DNA of 7,507 bases from Bryobacterales bacterium (lineage in GTDB: Bacteria; Acidobacteriota; Terriglobia; Bryobacterales; Bryobacteraceae). The stretch covers positions 1-7,507 of the forward strand of contig JADYZL010000009.1 in the NCBI GenBank assembly GCA_020853155.1, given 5' to 3'. Under the pieces are notes generated by a model that was given only the letters and a program-made list of their open reading frames with translations, was not told the origin of the DNA and ran no database searches. Shown here in pieces: positions 5,680 through 7,507 of the stretch. Made by a program: the position numbers and the translations under genes. Positions within the stretch are counted from its first letter, which is position 1, and each line of letters begins with the position of its first letter.

Positions 5680-7507
5680 TCAGATTCGAATTCGCACGGA
5701 GAGGTCGCGCCCCGGAATGGTTCCACTCGAATGCTGCACGGAGCGAACATTGATGCCCAAGCGTCCTCCACTGCGCAGCGGGGGCAGGAGCACGCCGGAA
5801 ACCATGTTCGAGAACGCCGAGCCTTGCGCAAAAGTGAGGGAGCAATACACAGCTTGGTCGAGCGTAATGTCGAGTTCCACCGGGCCGCCCGTGGCCGGGG
5901 ATTCGAGCGTGCCGTACACATCCTGCACGCTGTGGTCCCGGTCAATCAGAAGCGGTATCGCGGCATCGTCCTCAATCGCCAGGTAACCCTCGGCGAAGAG
6001 AGCATACTGGCCGCCATAGCCGGTGCGGAGTCCGTAGTCGCTGAGCGCCGTGAAGGCTTGGACGCTCGGGTCTCCCGCGCCCACGCGATTCGTGAACCAG
6101 AGTTCCGCCGCCGCAATTCCCGCGTGCGGCAGATAGAAGGTCTGCTCGAATGCGCCGCTCGCCGGGCTGCCAAAGAACTGCAGGGGAACCGCGAACACCA
6201 TTCCGCGCTTCTCCAGCCGAAAGGGCAGCGCATCGGTTGTGTGGGCGGCGGCCGAGGTGGCCAGCACGCCACGCTCCACCGTGAAACTGAAAGTCGCACC
6301 CGCCGCGGTCACACGCAGGATCTCATGACCGATCTGGAGGAAATCGCCTTCGGACAACCCAGGATCTTGCGTGAAAGCGATCGCCGTGGATGCATCGTCG
6401 ATCGCCGTGGCGAGACGCGCGTCCGGGAGATCGAGCAGTTCGTCGCGATAGTAGATCTCCATGGTGCCGCTCTGGATAGTAGCCGTATTTTCGAGCGTGC
6501 TGAACCCAACTCCCGAGAGCCGGAGATCGCCGTTCCCTCGCGTGCCCAGCGTGAAAAGCGGAGCCTCGGGGACTTCCGTATCCACCGGGACAAGTCCGCC
6601 ACCGCCGATTGTCCAGCGTGTGATCACGGAACGATTGGCGGGAGATTCCGCGTCCAGCGCATTCGCGGCCACGCCGAGGATCTCCACCACCGCGCCACTC
6701 GTGTTCGGGATCTGGAAGGACGCGGGAGTGCCCGCCGCCTTGCATCCCAACTGCCAGGTCGGCTGTGCAATAGCGAAGGTGCTCGTGATATCGGGTACCA
6801 CGGCCCACGGTTCGACGAAGAGGGTGTTCGCGTTGTTCGAAAGAATCACCCGCTCCTGCCCCTTTCCCTTGCCGCTCACAATCCAAACCAGCTTGCCTTG
6901 GAACTGATCCGCGGCCCAGGTCGCGCTTGCCCACGAAATGTTGGCATTGTCCGCCCCGGTGTTAGGAACTTCCGGATGAACTTCCTCGCGCCAGTAGAAA
7001 TTTGCGTGATGGAAGTTCGTGTCCGGTGGAACCGCGGGCAGGTAGGGCAGCCCTGTATCCGTGAACGTGGTGGCCGCGCCGGGAAGCGTGACGATCCGGT
7101 AACAGAGGTCCGTGGCGGGGCCGCGATACACGCGAATCTCGCTCGCCTCTGGGGCCGCCTGAATCGGCTGCACGATCACGCCGAATCCACCGGAGCCGCC
7201 GGGGGTCACCGCCGCAATCGGCGGAGTGGTTTCGCTCTCAAGCCCATTCGCGTCCACGGAGGTCAGCCGGTAGTAGTACGTCTCGGCGGACGGCAAGGAG
7301 CCCGCGCCGGGGATGACGGCGGACGAGAGCGGCGTCACGGGTGGCGCAAGGTCCGCGGAGACTTTGGTCGCGGGAAGGAAGAAGCCGCAGGAGAGTTGAA
7401 TGCGGTAGCTGCCATCGCTTGCGGGCGCGGCGGATTCCACGATGTCAAAGTTCGTCGTTCCGTCCGCGTACACAACGCCGCCGGAAAGCGGCCGCGGTGT
7501 GGAGTAG
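5680..7507 (-). CDS. Phage-tail-like multi-domain protein with fibronectin-III-like module, 5' end beyond window
   Basis: The frame is open from the right edge to a TGA at 5680-5682, giving about 608 visible residues. A GTG at 7473 could be read as a start, but the 11 codons before it (STPRPLSGGV and so on) continue smoothly into YADGTTNFDI, so the real start lies outside. Numbering from the GTG, residues 42-145 look like a fibronectin-III-type module (AETYYYRLTSVDANGLESE at 63-81). Residues 160-240 hold a beta-rich unit with GKGKGQERVI (201-210) and VEPWAVVPD (220-228). Residues 350-420 carry DDASTAIAFT, GDFLQIGHEILRV and VERGVLATSAAAH, a pattern known from tail hub and fibre proteins. The C-terminus (530-597), with LLPPLRSGGRLGINV and a final GRDLSVRIRI, looks like a compact beta domain. 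No signal peptide is visible in the part present. It probably is a structural tail, hub or receptor-contact protein made with the 910-residue protein downstream. The family name is uncertain. Confidence 0.7.
   Translation of the reverse strand, partial: YSTPRPLSGGVVYADGTTNFDIVESAAPASDGSYRIQLSCGFFLPATKVSADLAPPVTPLSSAVIPGAGSLPSAETYYYRLTSVDANGLESETTPPIAAVTPGGSGGFGVIVQPIQAAPEASEIRVYRGPATDLCYRIVTLPGAATTFTDTGLPYLPAVPPDTNFHHANFYWREEVHPEVPNTGADNANISWASATWAADQFQGKLVWIVSGKGKGQERVILSNNANTLFVEPWAVVPDITSTFAIAQPTWQLGCKAAGTPASFQIPNTSGAVVEILGVAANALDAESPANRSVITRWTIGGGGLVPVDTEVPEAPLFTLGTRGNGDLRLSGVGFSTLENTATIQSGTMEIYYRDELLDLPDARLATAIDDASTAIAFTQDPGLSEGDFLQIGHEILRVTAAGATFSFTVERGVLATSAAAHTTDALPFRLEKRGMVFAVPLQFFGSPASGAFEQTFYLPHAGIAAAELWFTNRVGAGDPSVQAFTALSDYGLRTGYGGQYALFAEGYLAIEDDAAIPLLIDRDHSVQDVYGTLESPATGGPVELDITLDQAVYCSLTFAQGSAFSNMVSGVLLPPLRSGGRLGINVRSVQHSSGTIPGRDLSVRIRI

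Noticed and set aside
1..7507. tRNA, rRNA, CRISPR array, insertion sequence or integrase
   Set aside because: No cloverleaf, spaced direct repeats, transposase motifs or terminal repeats were seen on either strand.

Overview
The window is GC-rich (roughly 60%), densely coded and has no RNA gene, CRISPR array or insertion sequence that I can see. The lineage is a guess. The codon use, the TTG start, the short leaders and the look of the tail proteins remind me of Acidobacteriota of the Bryobacter/Solibacter type, but nothing here proves it.

Layout from left to right. Positions 1-1810 carry two minus-strand family 2 glycosyltransferases read right to left. The upstream one (779-1810) is a rhamnosyltransferase/WbbL-like enzyme. 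The downstream one (776 to the left edge, cut off at its 3' end) is of the polyprenyl-phosphate glycosyltransferase (DPM/DPG synthase-like) type. They are 2 nt apart and look like one cell-envelope glycan operon. A 51-bp divergent spacer (1811-1861) separates them from a plus-strand gene (1862-2863) for a 333-residue protein. That protein corresponds to the C-terminal catalytic half of cobalamin-independent methionine synthase and keeps all zinc ligands. Each side of the spacer has a -10-like hexamer exactly 6 nt before the start codon, which suggests leaderless transcripts in both directions.

From 2892 to the right edge the minus strand carries two large genes that look like parts of a phage-tail-like particle. 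The upstream one (5680 to beyond 7507, with its 5' end off the window) is a multi-domain beta-rich tail protein with a fibronectin-III-like module. The downstream one (2892-5624) is a 910-residue mosaic: a conserved N-terminal domain, a tail-type beta domain, a carbohydrate-binding-like beta-sandwich, and a TIM-barrel-like domain interrupted by a second copy of the tail-type beta domain. I think it belongs with large tail-sheath-like proteins that carry a TIM barrel. The tail operon ends only 28 nt from the end of the methionine synthase-like gene, and a perfect 12-bp inverted repeat spans that convergent junction.

The most interesting part is the tail-like module sitting directly against ordinary chromosomal genes. 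It could be a domesticated tail-like particle, a gene-transfer-agent-like element or the edge of a prophage. The sequence beyond the right edge would decide between these. Every stretch longer than about 100 bases is accounted for by a gene.
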